Part shown: positions 8,978-16,947 of the stretch, one piece after another
How positions within the stretch are numbered: position 1 is the first letter of the stretch
Layout of the letters: every line of letters begins with the position of its first letter
From: Streptomyces cinerochromogenes
Lineage (GTDB): Bacteria; Actinomycetota; Actinomycetes; Streptomycetales; Streptomycetaceae
Assembly (NCBI RefSeq): GCF_014648635.1
Contig: NZ_BMRM01000001.1
Coordinates: forward strand, 434,001 to 498,000
DNA: 64,000 nt
Direction of reading: 5' to 3'
The notes under the pieces: generated by a model
Database searches by the model: none
What the model was told of the DNA's origin: nothing
The model's input: only the letters and a program-made list of their open reading frames with translations
Position numbers and translations under genes: made by a program

Positions 8978-9020
8978 AGGGCCGCACGGCCTGACGTCTT
9001 CCGTCAGACCGTGCGGCCCT
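8978..9020 (+). terminator. Transcription terminator of the 7.5-kb permease
   Basis: 19-nt arms at 8978-8996 and 9002-9020 pair with a single mismatch around a TCTTC loop; TTTCG follows the stem. Confidence 0.75.
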
Positions 9021-9040
9021 TTCGCGTTCCCTGTACGTGC

Positions 9041-9135
9041 CGGAGAACAGATCCCGGAGAACAGGTCCGGAGAACAAGGTCCCGGAGAACAGGTCCGGAG
9101 AACCAGGTCCAGAGAACAAGGTCCCGGAGACACGG
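9041..9135. repeat. Degenerate 13-15 bp tandem repeat
   Basis: About six and a half copies of a CGGAGAACAGGTC-type unit (9041, 9055, 9068, 9083, 9096, 9110, 9125) with one- or two-base variations and lengths of 13, 14 or 15 nt. It lies between two hairpins in the convergent permease-bioY gap. No coding role is apparent. Confidence 0.8.
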
Positions 9136-9136
9136 A

Positions 9137-9184
9137 AGAGGCCCGCGGGGGGTCGAGGAGACCTTCGACCCCCCGCGGGCCTCT
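9137..9184. terminator. Bidirectional terminator hairpin between permease and bioY
   Basis: A perfect 20-bp stem (9137-9156 pairing with 9165-9184) around an 8-nt loop, 20 bp beyond the bioY stop codon. By symmetry it can terminate transcription from both sides. Confidence 0.8.
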
Positions 9185-9203
9185 GTCCGCGGGAACCCCG
9201 CCG

Positions 9204-9785
9204 TCAGCGCTTGCCGACCAGCTTCCAGGCCGCCGGCAGGGCGCCCATCGCCAGGGCGGCCTTGAGGGCGTCGCCGAGGAGGAAGGGGGTGAGGCCGGCC
9301 GCGACGGCCTGGGAGGCGGAGAGGTGGGCGGCCAGTGCCAGGTAGGGGACGCCGACCGCGTAGATGACGGCCTCGCCGAGGATCATCGCGCCGGCCGTGC
9401 GCAGCGGGGAGCGGTCGGCGCCGCGGCGGGCCAGGGCGCCGACGAGGGCGGAGGCCAGCAGCATGCCGAGGACGTAGCCGAAGGAGACCAGGCCCGTACC
9501 GGACTTGCCGTCCGCGAACCACGGCACGCCCGCCAGACCGGCGACGGCGTACAGGGCGAGGGAGAGGAAGCCGCGGCGGGCGCCGAGGGAGGTGCCGACG
9601 AGGAGCGCGGCGAAGGTCTGGCCGGTCACCGGCACCGGGGAGCCGGGCACGGGCACCGACAGCTGGGCCGCGAGGCCGGTGAGCACGGCGCCGCCGACGA
9701 CGAGGGCGGCGTCGCGCACGCGGGACGCGGGGAGCAGGTCGGCGAGGACTGCGCCGGGGCGGACAGCGGTGGTGGCGGTGCTCAT
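9204..9785 (-). CDS. bioY: Biotin transporter substrate-specific component BioY
   Basis: 193 residues from the ATG at 9785, preceded by GGAG at 5-nt spacing. BioY is the membrane substrate-binding (S) component of ECF-type biotin uptake. Hallmarks are VPVPGSPVPVTGQTFAAL (helix 2/loop), the GARRGFLSLALYAVAGLAGVP segment and a polytopic layout of about six helices. No bioM or bioN energising genes are adjacent, so it either works alone, as some BioY proteins are reported to do, or borrows modules encoded elsewhere. A 9-codon longer start exists at 9812 without a binding site. Confidence 0.93.
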   Translation of the reverse strand: MSTATTAVRPGAVLADLLPASRVRDAALVVGGAVLTGLAAQLSVPVPGSPVPVTGQTFAALLVGTSLGARRGFLSLALYAVAGLAGVPWFADGKSGTGLVSFGYVLGMLLASALVGALARRGADRSPLRTAGAMILGEAVIYAVGVPYLALAAHLSASQAVAAGLTPFLLGDALKAALAMGALPAAWKLVGKR

Positions 9786-10149
9786 GGGGACTCCGCGGGA
9801 TGGTGTGGACACGTCGGGACACCGTGACGCTATACCGGCGCGCTCGCGCGATCACCGTCAGTGCTCGACAAAGGCGGCGACGGCGGCTTGGTGTGCTTCA
9901 CACAAACGGTGCCGCTTACACATGGCCGGGCGTGATACCAGTCACGGAGGCAGAGACGTTCCGCTCACTTCCCCGCATGGATCAGGAACTGTAGGGTCCC
10001 ACCAAAGTACGCACCGCCGGTCGGTAGCCGGTCCTTCACCTTGCGTTCGGCCGGCGTCCGGATAGTGGGCAGCCTCGTCGCGTGAGCGGACGGTCCGCCC
10101 AGACTGGCGGGGTTTTTTCCCGTCCCCTCGCACTGGGAGAGCCGCGCCC
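9786..10149. promoter_or_regulatory. Divergent control region between bioY and the second permease
   Basis: 364 bp carrying the promoters of both genes. A short inverted repeat GTGTG-ctt-CACAC is at about 9890-9902. A five-codon open frame (ATG 9977 to TAG 9994) exists but has no ribosome binding site. The last 60 bp hold the attenuator-like element listed separately. No riboswitch class was recognised. Confidence 0.45.
10086..10118 (+). promoter_or_regulatory. Attenuator-like hairpin with T6 tract in the permease leader
   Basis: CCGCC-cagact-GGCGG (10095-10110) followed by GG and six consecutive T residues looks like an intrinsic terminator located only 32 nt before the permease ATG. An alternative stem, GCGGAC-g-GTCCGC (10086-10098), shares bases with its left arm, so the two structures exclude each other. 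T6 is very unusual at this GC content. Confidence 0.5.
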
Positions 10150-11535
10150 ATGCCCAGCAGCACGACCCGGGAGACTCCGCCGCAGCAGCAGGCGGACGGC
10201 TCCCTCTCCCATGGCCTGAAGCAGCGCCACCTGTCGATGATCGCCCTCGGCGGTGTGATCGGCGCGGGCCTGTTCGTCGGTTCCGGTGCGGGCATCGCCG
10301 CCGCCGGTCCGTCCATCGTGATCGCCTACACCCTCTCCGGCCTCCTGGTGATGCTGGTGATGCGGATGCTCGGCGAGATGTCGGCCGCCTACCCGTCCTC
10401 CGGTTCCTTCTCCGCGCACGCCGAGCGGGCGATCGGCCCCTGGGCGGGCTTCGCCGCGGGCTGGTCGTTCTGGGTGCTGCTGTGCACGGCGGTCGGCCTG
10501 GAGGGCATCGGCGCGGCGCACATCGTCTCCGGCTGGCTGCCCGGCACCCCGGAGTGGATGTGGGTGGCCCTGTTCATGGTCGTCTTCTGCGGCACGAACC
10601 TGGCCGCCGTGAAGAACTTCGGCGAGTTCGAGTTCTGGTTCGCCGCGCTGAAGGTCGGCGCGATCAGCCTGTTCCTGATCCTGGGCGCCCTGGCCATCGC
10701 GGGTGTGCTGCCCAGCACGGACTCCCCCGGCACCTCGCACCTCGCCCACTTCTTCCCGCACGGCAGCGACGGCCTGATCATCGGCCTGCTCGCGTCCGTC
10801 TTCTCCTACGGCGGCATGGAGACGGTCACCATCGCCGCGGCCGAGTCGGAGAACCCGGTCAAGGGCGTGGCCTCCGCCGTCCGTACCGCGATGTGGCGCA
10901 TCGCCCTGTTCTACATCGGCTCCATGGCGGTCGTCGTCACGCTGATCCCGTGGGACTCCAAGGAGGTCGTGACGAAGGGCCCGTACGTCGCCACCCTCGA
11001 CCACCTCGGCATCCCCGGCGCCGGCCAGCTGATGAACGTCGTCGTCCTGGTCGCCCTGCTCTCGGCGATGAACGCCAACATCTACGGCTCCTCGCGGATC
11101 GCCTACTCGCTGGTCGAGCGCGGCCAGGGCCCGAAGGCGCTGGCGAAGCTGTCCGGCGGGGTCCCGCGGATCGCGGTGCTCGTCTCCTGCGTCCTCGGGT
11201 TCGTCTGCGTCCTGCTCAGCTACTGGAGCCCGAACGGCGCCTTCAAGTGGCTGCTGAACATGATCGGCGCGGTCATCCTGGTCGTGTGGATCTTCATCGC
11301 GGTCTCCCAGCTGCTGCTGCGCCGCCGCATCGAGCGCGAGGCCCCCGAGAAGCTGGTCGTGCGCATGTGGGCGTTCCCGTGGCTGACCTGGGTCGCGCTG
11401 GCCGGTATGGCCGCGATCTTCGTCCTGATGGCCCGTGAGCCGGACACCCGGGTGCAGCTGTACTCGACGGGCGTGATGACGCTGGCCCTGGCGGTCGTCG
11501 GATACGTCCGGCAGCGGGTGCGCGCCCGGCGCTGA
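10150..11535 (+). CDS. Amino-acid permease, APC superfamily (paralog of the gene at 7542)
   Basis: 461 residues and 12 hydrophobic segments. It shares the same landmarks as its neighbour (LKQRHLSMIALGGVIGAGLF, LGEMSAAYPSSGSFSAHAE, ESENPVKGV, EAPEKLVVRMWAFPWLTW), so the two are clear paralogs. The central substrate-binding part differs (e.g. WSFWVLLCTAVGLEGIGAAH versus WLYWFFWVVVLAVEATAGAG), suggesting different substrates. GGGAGAG precedes the ATG. Expression may be controlled in the leader by the T6 hairpin. It ends before a strong terminator at 11548-11584. Confidence 0.9.
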   Translation: MPSSTTRETPPQQQADGSLSHGLKQRHLSMIALGGVIGAGLFVGSGAGIAAAGPSIVIAYTLSGLLVMLVMRMLGEMSAAYPSSGSFSAHAERAIGPWAGFAAGWSFWVLLCTAVGLEGIGAAHIVSGWLPGTPEWMWVALFMVVFCGTNLAAVKNFGEFEFWFAALKVGAISLFLILGALAIAGVLPSTDSPGTSHLAHFFPHGSDGLIIGLLASVFSYGGMETVTIAAAESENPVKGVASAVRTAMWRIALFYIGSMAVVVTLIPWDSKEVVTKGPYVATLDHLGIPGAGQLMNVVVLVALLSAMNANIYGSSRIAYSLVERGQGPKALAKLSGGVPRIAVLVSCVLGFVCVLLSYWSPNGAFKWLLNMIGAVILVVWIFIAVSQLLLRRRIEREAPEKLVVRMWAFPWLTWVALAGMAAIFVLMAREPDTRVQLYSTGVMTLALAVVGYVRQRVRARR

Positions 11536-11547
11536 CCCCCGCGTCCC

Positions 11548-11584
11548 GGAAAGGCCCCCACGTGCGACACGCGGGGGCCTTTCC
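11548..11584 (+). terminator. Terminator of the second permease
   Basis: 16-nt arms (11548-11563 and 11569-11584) pairing with one mismatch; the stem is GC-rich inside with GGAAA/TTTCC ends. Confidence 0.75.
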
Positions 11585-11640
11585 GTTGCCGCGGCCGCCC
11601 GCCGCCGTGAAGGGTGAGAAGACGATCACGAGGCGAGGCC

Positions 11641-11686
11641 GCCTTATTGCGACTCTATTGCAGTTACGCTCTACGATCAATAAGGC
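11641..11686 (+). promoter_or_regulatory. Operator-like inverted repeat and promoter upstream of the FGGY kinase
   Basis: GCCTTATTG (11641-11649) and its exact reverse complement CAATAAGGC (11678-11686) are separated by 28 bp. Between them lie TTGCGA (11646-11651) and TACGAT (11672-11677), possible -35 and -10 elements at a wide 20-bp spacing. The AT-rich patch stands out. The long leader from here to the ATG at 11951 (about 260 bp) shows no other recognisable element. Confidence 0.45.
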
Positions 11687-11950
11687 CAGGGCGTGTCGAG
11701 GCAGCGCCCAACAACTCCCCCTGCCCGTCCGGGATTTCCCGGGCGGTTCCCCCGTGCACCGGGGATTGACGGCCGTTCGCCGCCGTTACACCCTCTGTTG
11801 TCGACTCGACTCGCGCTGTCGCCCCGTCCGACTCCACCGCCCCGCCGACGGAGGTCCCGGATGCACAGGCACGTGCACGACCGCCGGCGCCGAGGTGGGC
11901 CGCCGGGTGCGCGGGGGCCGCTCGCGCACTGTCTGACCTGAGGAGCCGGC

Positions 11951-13396
11951 ATGCTCGTGGGGATCGATGTGGGGACGTCCCTGGTGAAGGCGGCCGCCTT
12001 CGACCGGGACGGGCGGGAACTGGCCGTCGAGGCCCGGCCGGTGGGCCTGGAGCTGCGCGGCGGGGCCGTCGAGCAGGACATGGAGGAGGTGTACGGCGCC
12101 GTCGTCGCCGTGCTCGGCGCGCTGACCGCGCGGGTGCCGGAGCCGGTGGAGCTGGCCGGGCTGACCGGGCAGGGGGACGGGGTGTGGCTGGTGGACGCGG
12201 CCGGCCGGCCGGTGCGGCCGGCGATCTCCTGGATGGACGGCCGGGCGCACGAGCTGGTGGACCGGTGGCTGGCGGACGGCACCTTCGAGGCCGTCTTCCG
12301 GCGCACCGGCAGCGCGATGTTCCCGGGCTGCCCGGGGCCGCTGCTGGCCTGGCTGGACCGGCACGAGCCGCAGGCGCTGGACGCCGCCGCGGCGGCCGTC
12401 TCCTGCAAGGACATGGTGTTCCAGCGGCTGACCGGCGCGGAGCGGGCGGTGACCGACGTGTCGGACGCGTCGATGCCGTTCCTGGACCCGCGCGGCCGGG
12501 TGTACGACGACCGGGTCGTGGAGTCGCTTGGCCTGGCCCACCGGCGCCGGCTGCTGCCCCCGGTCGGCGACCCGATCGCCACCGGCGAGGCGGGCGGCGA
12601 GGGGCTGCCCGCCGGGACCCCGCTCGCGAACGGCCCGTACGACCTGCCCGCCTGCGCGCTCGGCGCCGGGGTCACCGCGCCCGGTGACGGGCTGCTGATC
12701 GTCGGCACCTGCCTGGCGAGCCTGGCCGCCACCACCGAACCGGCCCGGGACGGCGACCCGGCGGGGCTGTACATCTCCACCGACCGGCCCGGGCACTGGC
12801 TGCGGGCGATGCCCGCGATGGTCGGCACGGCGGCGCTGGACTGGGTGCTGCGCACGACGGGCGCCCGGCACGAAGACCTGGACGGCCTGCTGACCGCCGC
12901 CCCGCCCGGCGCGCACGGGGTGCGGGTGCTGCCGTACTTCGCGCCGTCCGGCGAGCGGGCGCCCTTCGTGGAGCCGGGGCTGCGGGCCGAACTCCTCGGC
13001 GTGTCCCTGGAGTCGACGCCCGCCGATCTGGTCCGCGCCACCTGCGAGGGGATCGGCTACGCGGCCCGGCACTGCCTGGAGGCGGCGGGACTGACCGGCT
13101 CGCTCGCGGTGTGCGGCGGCGGCACCCGCAGCCCGGCCTGGGCGGGCCTGCTGGCGGATGTGCTGGGCCGGCCGCTGAAGGTGATGGCGGGCGAGGTCGG
13201 CGCGCGCGGCGCGGTGCTCGCGGCCGCCGAGCGGTACGGCGTCCCGCTGGACACCGCCGCCTGGACCGAGCCGGCCCGGCTGGTCGAGCCGGACCCGGAC
13301 CGGGCGGCGTACTACGCGAAGGGCTACCAGGAGCACCTGGAACTGCTGGCCGGGGCACGGGAACGGGCCCGGCGGCGAGCGGTCACAGGTTGCTGA
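11951..13396 (+). CDS. FGGY-family carbohydrate kinase (xylulokinase/gluconokinase-like)
   Basis: 481 residues. The N-terminal phosphate-binding VGIDVGTSLVKAAAFD and the catalytic-region ISWMDGRAHE identify the FGGY sugar kinase fold. The C-terminal half has YFAPSGERAPFVEPGLR and the adenosine-site VCGGGTRSPAWAGLLADVLG. It phosphorylates a pentose, hexonate or polyol; the substrate is not clear from sequence and no transporter, isomerase or dehydrogenase gene sits beside it. GAGGAG precedes the ATG at 6 nt. Its 3' end overlaps the convergent DsbA-like gene by 14 bp. Confidence 0.9.
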   Translation: MLVGIDVGTSLVKAAAFDRDGRELAVEARPVGLELRGGAVEQDMEEVYGAVVAVLGALTARVPEPVELAGLTGQGDGVWLVDAAGRPVRPAISWMDGRAHELVDRWLADGTFEAVFRRTGSAMFPGCPGPLLAWLDRHEPQALDAAAAAVSCKDMVFQRLTGAERAVTDVSDASMPFLDPRGRVYDDRVVESLGLAHRRRLLPPVGDPIATGEAGGEGLPAGTPLANGPYDLPACALGAGVTAPGDGLLIVGTCLASLAATTEPARDGDPAGLYISTDRPGHWLRAMPAMVGTAALDWVLRTTGARHEDLDGLLTAAPPGAHGVRVLPYFAPSGERAPFVEPGLRAELLGVSLESTPADLVRATCEGIGYAARHCLEAAGLTGSLAVCGGGTRSPAWAGLLADVLGRPLKVMAGEVGARGAVLAAAERYGVPLDTAAWTEPARLVEPDPDRAAYYAKGYQEHLELLAGARERARRRAVTGC

Positions 13397-14021
13397 AGTC
13401 CGGGCCCCGGGTGCGGCTGCGCTTGATCTCGTAGAAGCCCGGCACCGAGGCCACGGCGAGGGTGCCGTCCCAGAGGCGGGCGGCCTCCTCGCCCTTCGGG
13501 GCCGGCGTGACGACGGGGCCGAAGAAGGCGATCTGCTCGCCGTCGGGGCCCGGGACCGCGATGACGGGGGTGCCGACGTCCTGGCCGACCTTCTCGATGC
13601 CCTCCTTGTGGGAGGCGCGCAGCTCCGGCTCGTACGGGGTGGAGTCCCAGTGGTCCATGAGGGACTCGGGCAGGCCGACGTCCCGCAGCGCGGCGGCCAC
13701 GGCCGACTTCTCCGGGCCCTCGCCCTGGTTGTGGATGCGGGTGCCGAGCGCGGTGTACAGGTCGCCGAGCACCGCCTCGCCGTGCTCCTGCTGGGCGGCG
13801 ATGACGACGCGGACCGGACCCCACGCCTTGGTCTCCAGCATCTCCCGGTACCCCTCGGGCAGCTCGTCCAGCTTGTCCTCGTTGAGGACGGCGAGGCTCA
13901 TCACATGCCAGCGGACCTCGATGTCGCGGACCTTCTCCACCTCCCGCACCCAGCGGGAGGTCATCCAGGCCCAGGGGCACAGCGGGTCGAACCAGAAGTC
14001 GACGGGGGTCTTGTCCGACAT
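13383..14021 (-). CDS. DsbA-fold protein, mycothiol-dependent nitroreductase (Rv2466c)-like
   Basis: 212 residues with a thioredoxin-like fold interrupted by a helical insertion, as in DsbA. The active-site motif near the N-terminus is FWFDPLCPWAWMTSRW. In M. tuberculosis Rv2466c the equivalent motif is CPWC; here the second cysteine is Ala, leaving a single-Cys CPWA. TPVIAVPG supplies the cis-Pro loop. The family uses mycothiol to reduce disulfides or nitro compounds; a one-cysteine version would favour a monothiol or mycothiol-transferase-type mechanism (inference). GAGGAGAG precedes the ATG. It is divergent from pepN copy 1 across 136 bp. Confidence 0.82.
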   Translation of the reverse strand: MSDKTPVDFWFDPLCPWAWMTSRWVREVEKVRDIEVRWHVMSLAVLNEDKLDELPEGYREMLETKAWGPVRVVIAAQQEHGEAVLGDLYTALGTRIHNQGEGPEKSAVAAALRDVGLPESLMDHWDSTPYEPELRASHKEGIEKVGQDVGTPVIAVPGPDGEQIAFFGPVVTPAPKGEEAARLWDGTLAVASVPGFYEIKRSRTRGPDFSNL

Positions 14022-14157
14022 GTCTCTCCTCGTCAGGAACGCTTTCCCGGGGAAACGCCGCTGCTCACTGTGCCATTCCCCGATCTCCGTGTCAGGGGCT
14101 CATGGCAGGATCGTTCCTGTTCAACGCCATTCACGCGATCACGAGGGAGTGCCGTCC

Positions 14158-16740
14158 GTGCCCGGTGAGAATCTGTCCCGCGACGAGGCCCGGGAGCGGG
14201 CCGCCCTGCTGTCCGTCGACGGTTACGAGGTGTCCCTGGACCTGAGGTCCGCGGTCGGCGACGGGGGCGGCGAGCCGCGCACCTTCCGCTCGGTGACCAC
14301 CATCCGGTTCCGCTGCAACGAGCCGGGCGCCTCCAGCTTCGCCGACCTGGTCGCGCCGCGCGTGACCTCCGTGTCGCTGAACGGCCGGGACCTGGACCCG
14401 GGCGAGGTCTTCGACGGCTCCCGGATCGCGCTGGAGGACCTGGCCGCGGAGAACGAGCTGGTGGTGGACGCCCAGTGCGCCTACTCGCGCACGGGTGAGG
14501 GCATGCACCGCTTCGTCGACCCGGAGGACGGCGAGGTCTACCTGTACACGCAGTACGAACCGGCCGACGCCCGCCGGGTGTTCGCGAACTTCGAGCAGCC
14601 GGACCTGAAGGCGCCGTACCGCTTCGAGGTGCGGGCGCCCGAGGGCTGGACGGTGTGGAGCAACGGCGCCGGCGAACAGGCCGACGGGGTGTGGCGGTTC
14701 GCGGAGACGAAGCCGATCTCGACGTACATCACGTGCGTGGTGGCGGGGCCGTACCACTACGTGACGGATTCCTACGAGCGGGTGTTCGAGGACGGGACCA
14801 AGCTGGAGATCCCCCTCGGCGCGATGTGCCGCAAGGGTCTCGCCCCGCACTTCGACGCCGACGACGTGTTCCTGGTGACCAAGCAGGGCCTGGACTTCTT
14901 CCACGACCACTTCGACTACCCGTACCCGTTCGGGAAGTACGACCAGGCGTTCGTGCCGGAGTACAACCTGGGCGCGATGGAGAACCCGGGTCTGGTGACC
15001 TTCCGCGAGGAGTACATCTTCCGCGGGAAGGTCACGCAGGCCTCGTACGAGGGCCGGGCCAACGTCATCCTGCACGAGATGGCGCACATGTGGTTCGGCG
15101 ACCTGGTCACCATGGAGTGGTGGGACGACCTGTGGCTGAAGGAGTCCTTCGCGGACTTCATGGGCACGTTCGCCAACGTGGGCGCGACCCGCTTCAAGGA
15201 CGCGTGGATCACCTTCGCCAACCGCCGCAAGGCCTGGGCGTACCGGGCGGACCAGCTGCCGTCGACGCACCCGGTCACGGCGGACATCCGTGACCTGGAG
15301 GACGCCAAGCTGAACTTCGACGGCATCACCTACGCCAAGGGCGCCTCGGTGCTGAAGCAGCTGGTGGCGTACGTCGGCCAGGACGCGTTCCTGGAGGGCG
15401 CCCGGCGCTACTTCAAGCGGAACGCCTACGGCAACACGCGCCTGGGCGATCTGCTGTCGGTGCTCGCGGAGACCAGCGGCCGGGACATGACGGCGTGGTC
15501 GCGGTCCTGGCTCCAGACGGCCGGGGTGAACGCGCTGACCCCGCAGGTGCTGCTGGACACCGAGGGCGCCCGGATCGCCGAGCTGGCGATCGTGCAGGAG
15601 GCCCCCGAGTCCCACCCGGAGCTGCGCCCGCACCGGATCGCGGTGGGCCTGTACCGCCGTACGCCCGAGGGCGCGGTGGAGCGGTACGCCCGCGTGGAGA
15701 CGGACGTGCACGAGCCGCGCACGGTGGTGGCGGAGCTGGCGGGTGCCGAGGCGCCGGAGCTGGTGCTGGTCAACGACGACGACCTGACCTACTGCAAGAT
15801 CCGGTTCGACGCGACGTCGCTGGCGACGCTGCGCGAGCACCTCGGCGCGGTCACCGACCCGCTGGCGCGTGCCCTGTGCTGGTCGGCGCTGTGGAACATG
15901 ACCCGGGACGCGCTGCTGCCGGCCCGGGACTTCGTGGACCTGGTGCTGCGGTTCGCGGGCCGCGAGTCCGACATCGGTGTGCTGCAGATGCTGCACGCGT
16001 GGGCGAGCGCGGCGCTGGTGCACTACGCGGCGCCCGGGTGGCGGGAGACCGGCGGGGAACTGCTGGCCGAGGGCGCGCTGCGGGAGCTGCGGGAGGCCGG
16101 GCCGGGCAGTGAGCACCAGCTGGCGTGGGCGCGGTTCTACGCGTCCGTGGCGTCGGCGGAGCCGGATCTGAAGCTGCTGAAGGACCTGCTGGACGGCACG
16201 GTCGAGATCGAGGGCCTGGAGGTGGACCAGGAGCTGCGCTGGGCGTTCCTGGAGCCGCTGGCCGCGTACGGGGCGGTGGACGAGTCGGTGCTGGCGGCCG
16301 AACTGGCCCGGGACGACACGGCGTCGGGCAAGCGGCACCAGGTGCGCTGCCTGGCCGCGCGGCCGTCGGCGGCGGTGAAGGCGCAGGCGTGGGCGCAGGT
16401 CGTGGAGTCCGACGCGCTGTCGAACGCGCTGGTGGAGGCGACGATCGCGGGCTTCGCGCGGCCCTCGCAGCGGGAGCTGACCGCGCCGTACGCGCAGCTG
16501 TACTTCGCGGCGATCGAGCGGGTGTGGCGGGAGCGGTCGATCCAGATCGGCATGGACGTGGTGCGGGGGCTGTTCCCGGCGTACCAGGACCGTCCGGAGA
16601 CGCTTCAGGCGACGGACGCGTGGCTGCGGGCGCACGAGGACGCGGCGCCGGCGCTGCGCCGGCTGGTGCTGGAGGCGCGGGACGACCTGGCGCGGGCGCT
16701 GCGCGCACAGGAGTGCGACGCGGCGGCCGCCGACCGCTGA
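14158..16740 (+). CDS. pepN: Aminopeptidase N, M1 family (copy 1)
   Basis: 860 residues from the GTG at 14158, preceded by GAGGGAG at 8 nt; the open frame extends much further upstream but without a start site. The substrate-anchoring GAMEN sits in YNLGAMENPGLVTF, and the zinc site is HEMAH (His306, Glu307, His310) with Glu329 in KESF, the correct 18-residue gap. M1 aminopeptidases remove N-terminal residues from peptides in the cytoplasm. The C-terminal ERAP1-like helical domain is complete. A paralog lies at 32632 on the other strand. A terminator follows at 16800. Confidence 0.95.
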   Translation: MPGENLSRDEARERAALLSVDGYEVSLDLRSAVGDGGGEPRTFRSVTTIRFRCNEPGASSFADLVAPRVTSVSLNGRDLDPGEVFDGSRIALEDLAAENELVVDAQCAYSRTGEGMHRFVDPEDGEVYLYTQYEPADARRVFANFEQPDLKAPYRFEVRAPEGWTVWSNGAGEQADGVWRFAETKPISTYITCVVAGPYHYVTDSYERVFEDGTKLEIPLGAMCRKGLAPHFDADDVFLVTKQGLDFFHDHFDYPYPFGKYDQAFVPEYNLGAMENPGLVTFREEYIFRGKVTQASYEGRANVILHEMAHMWFGDLVTMEWWDDLWLKESFADFMGTFANVGATRFKDAWITFANRRKAWAYRADQLPSTHPVTADIRDLEDAKLNFDGITYAKGASVLKQLVAYVGQDAFLEGARRYFKRNAYGNTRLGDLLSVLAETSGRDMTAWSRSWLQTAGVNALTPQVLLDTEGARIAELAIVQEAPESHPELRPHRIAVGLYRRTPEGAVERYARVETDVHEPRTVVAELAGAEAPELVLVNDDDLTYCKIRFDATSLATLREHLGAVTDPLARALCWSALWNMTRDALLPARDFVDLVLRFAGRESDIGVLQMLHAWASAALVHYAAPGWRETGGELLAEGALRELREAGPGSEHQLAWARFYASVASAEPDLKLLKDLLDGTVEIEGLEVDQELRWAFLEPLAAYGAVDESVLAAELARDDTASGKRHQVRCLAARPSAAVKAQAWAQVVESDALSNALVEATIAGFARPSQRELTAPYAQLYFAAIERVWRERSIQIGMDVVRGLFPAYQDRPETLQATDAWLRAHEDAAPALRRLVLEARDDLARALRAQECDAAAADR

Positions 16741-16799
16741 GCTTTGGCCTGAGCTTGCCCGGTCGGTGACCGTTACGAAATTCGGGCAAACACAGCCGT

Positions 16800-16833
16800 A
16801 ACCCCTGGTCCGCACCCGATCGGACCAGGGGTT
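16800..16833 (+). terminator. Terminator of pepN copy 1
   Basis: Perfect 13-bp stem AACCCCTGGTCCG / CGGACCAGGGGTT with an 8-nt loop, followed by TTGCCTT. Confidence 0.85.
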
Positions 16834-16901
16834 TTGCCTTCCTTGTCGGCATCCGAACACCTGACCTTTAGTCCCGTGTTGTCCGCATTTCTCGACGGGC
16901 G

Positions 16902-16917
16902 TGTAACAGCGGTTACA
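16902..16917. promoter_or_regulatory. Palindrome TGTAAC-N4-GTTACA upstream of the nuclease-like gene
   Basis: Perfect 6-bp arms separated by AGCG, 31-46 bp before the ATG at 16948. Placement around a promoter suggests an operator, possibly autoregulatory given the winged-helix domain of the gene product. Confidence 0.5.
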
Positions 16918-16947
16918 GGCGGGACAGGGCGCGGGAATCCCGACGCC

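Noticed and set aside
9041..9135. Possible CRISPR array
   Set aside because: Units of 13-15 bp are contiguous and degenerate without spacers.
9977..9994. Five-codon leader peptide before the second permease
   Set aside because: No ribosome binding site and no run of regulatory codons; kept only as a remark in the control-region entry.
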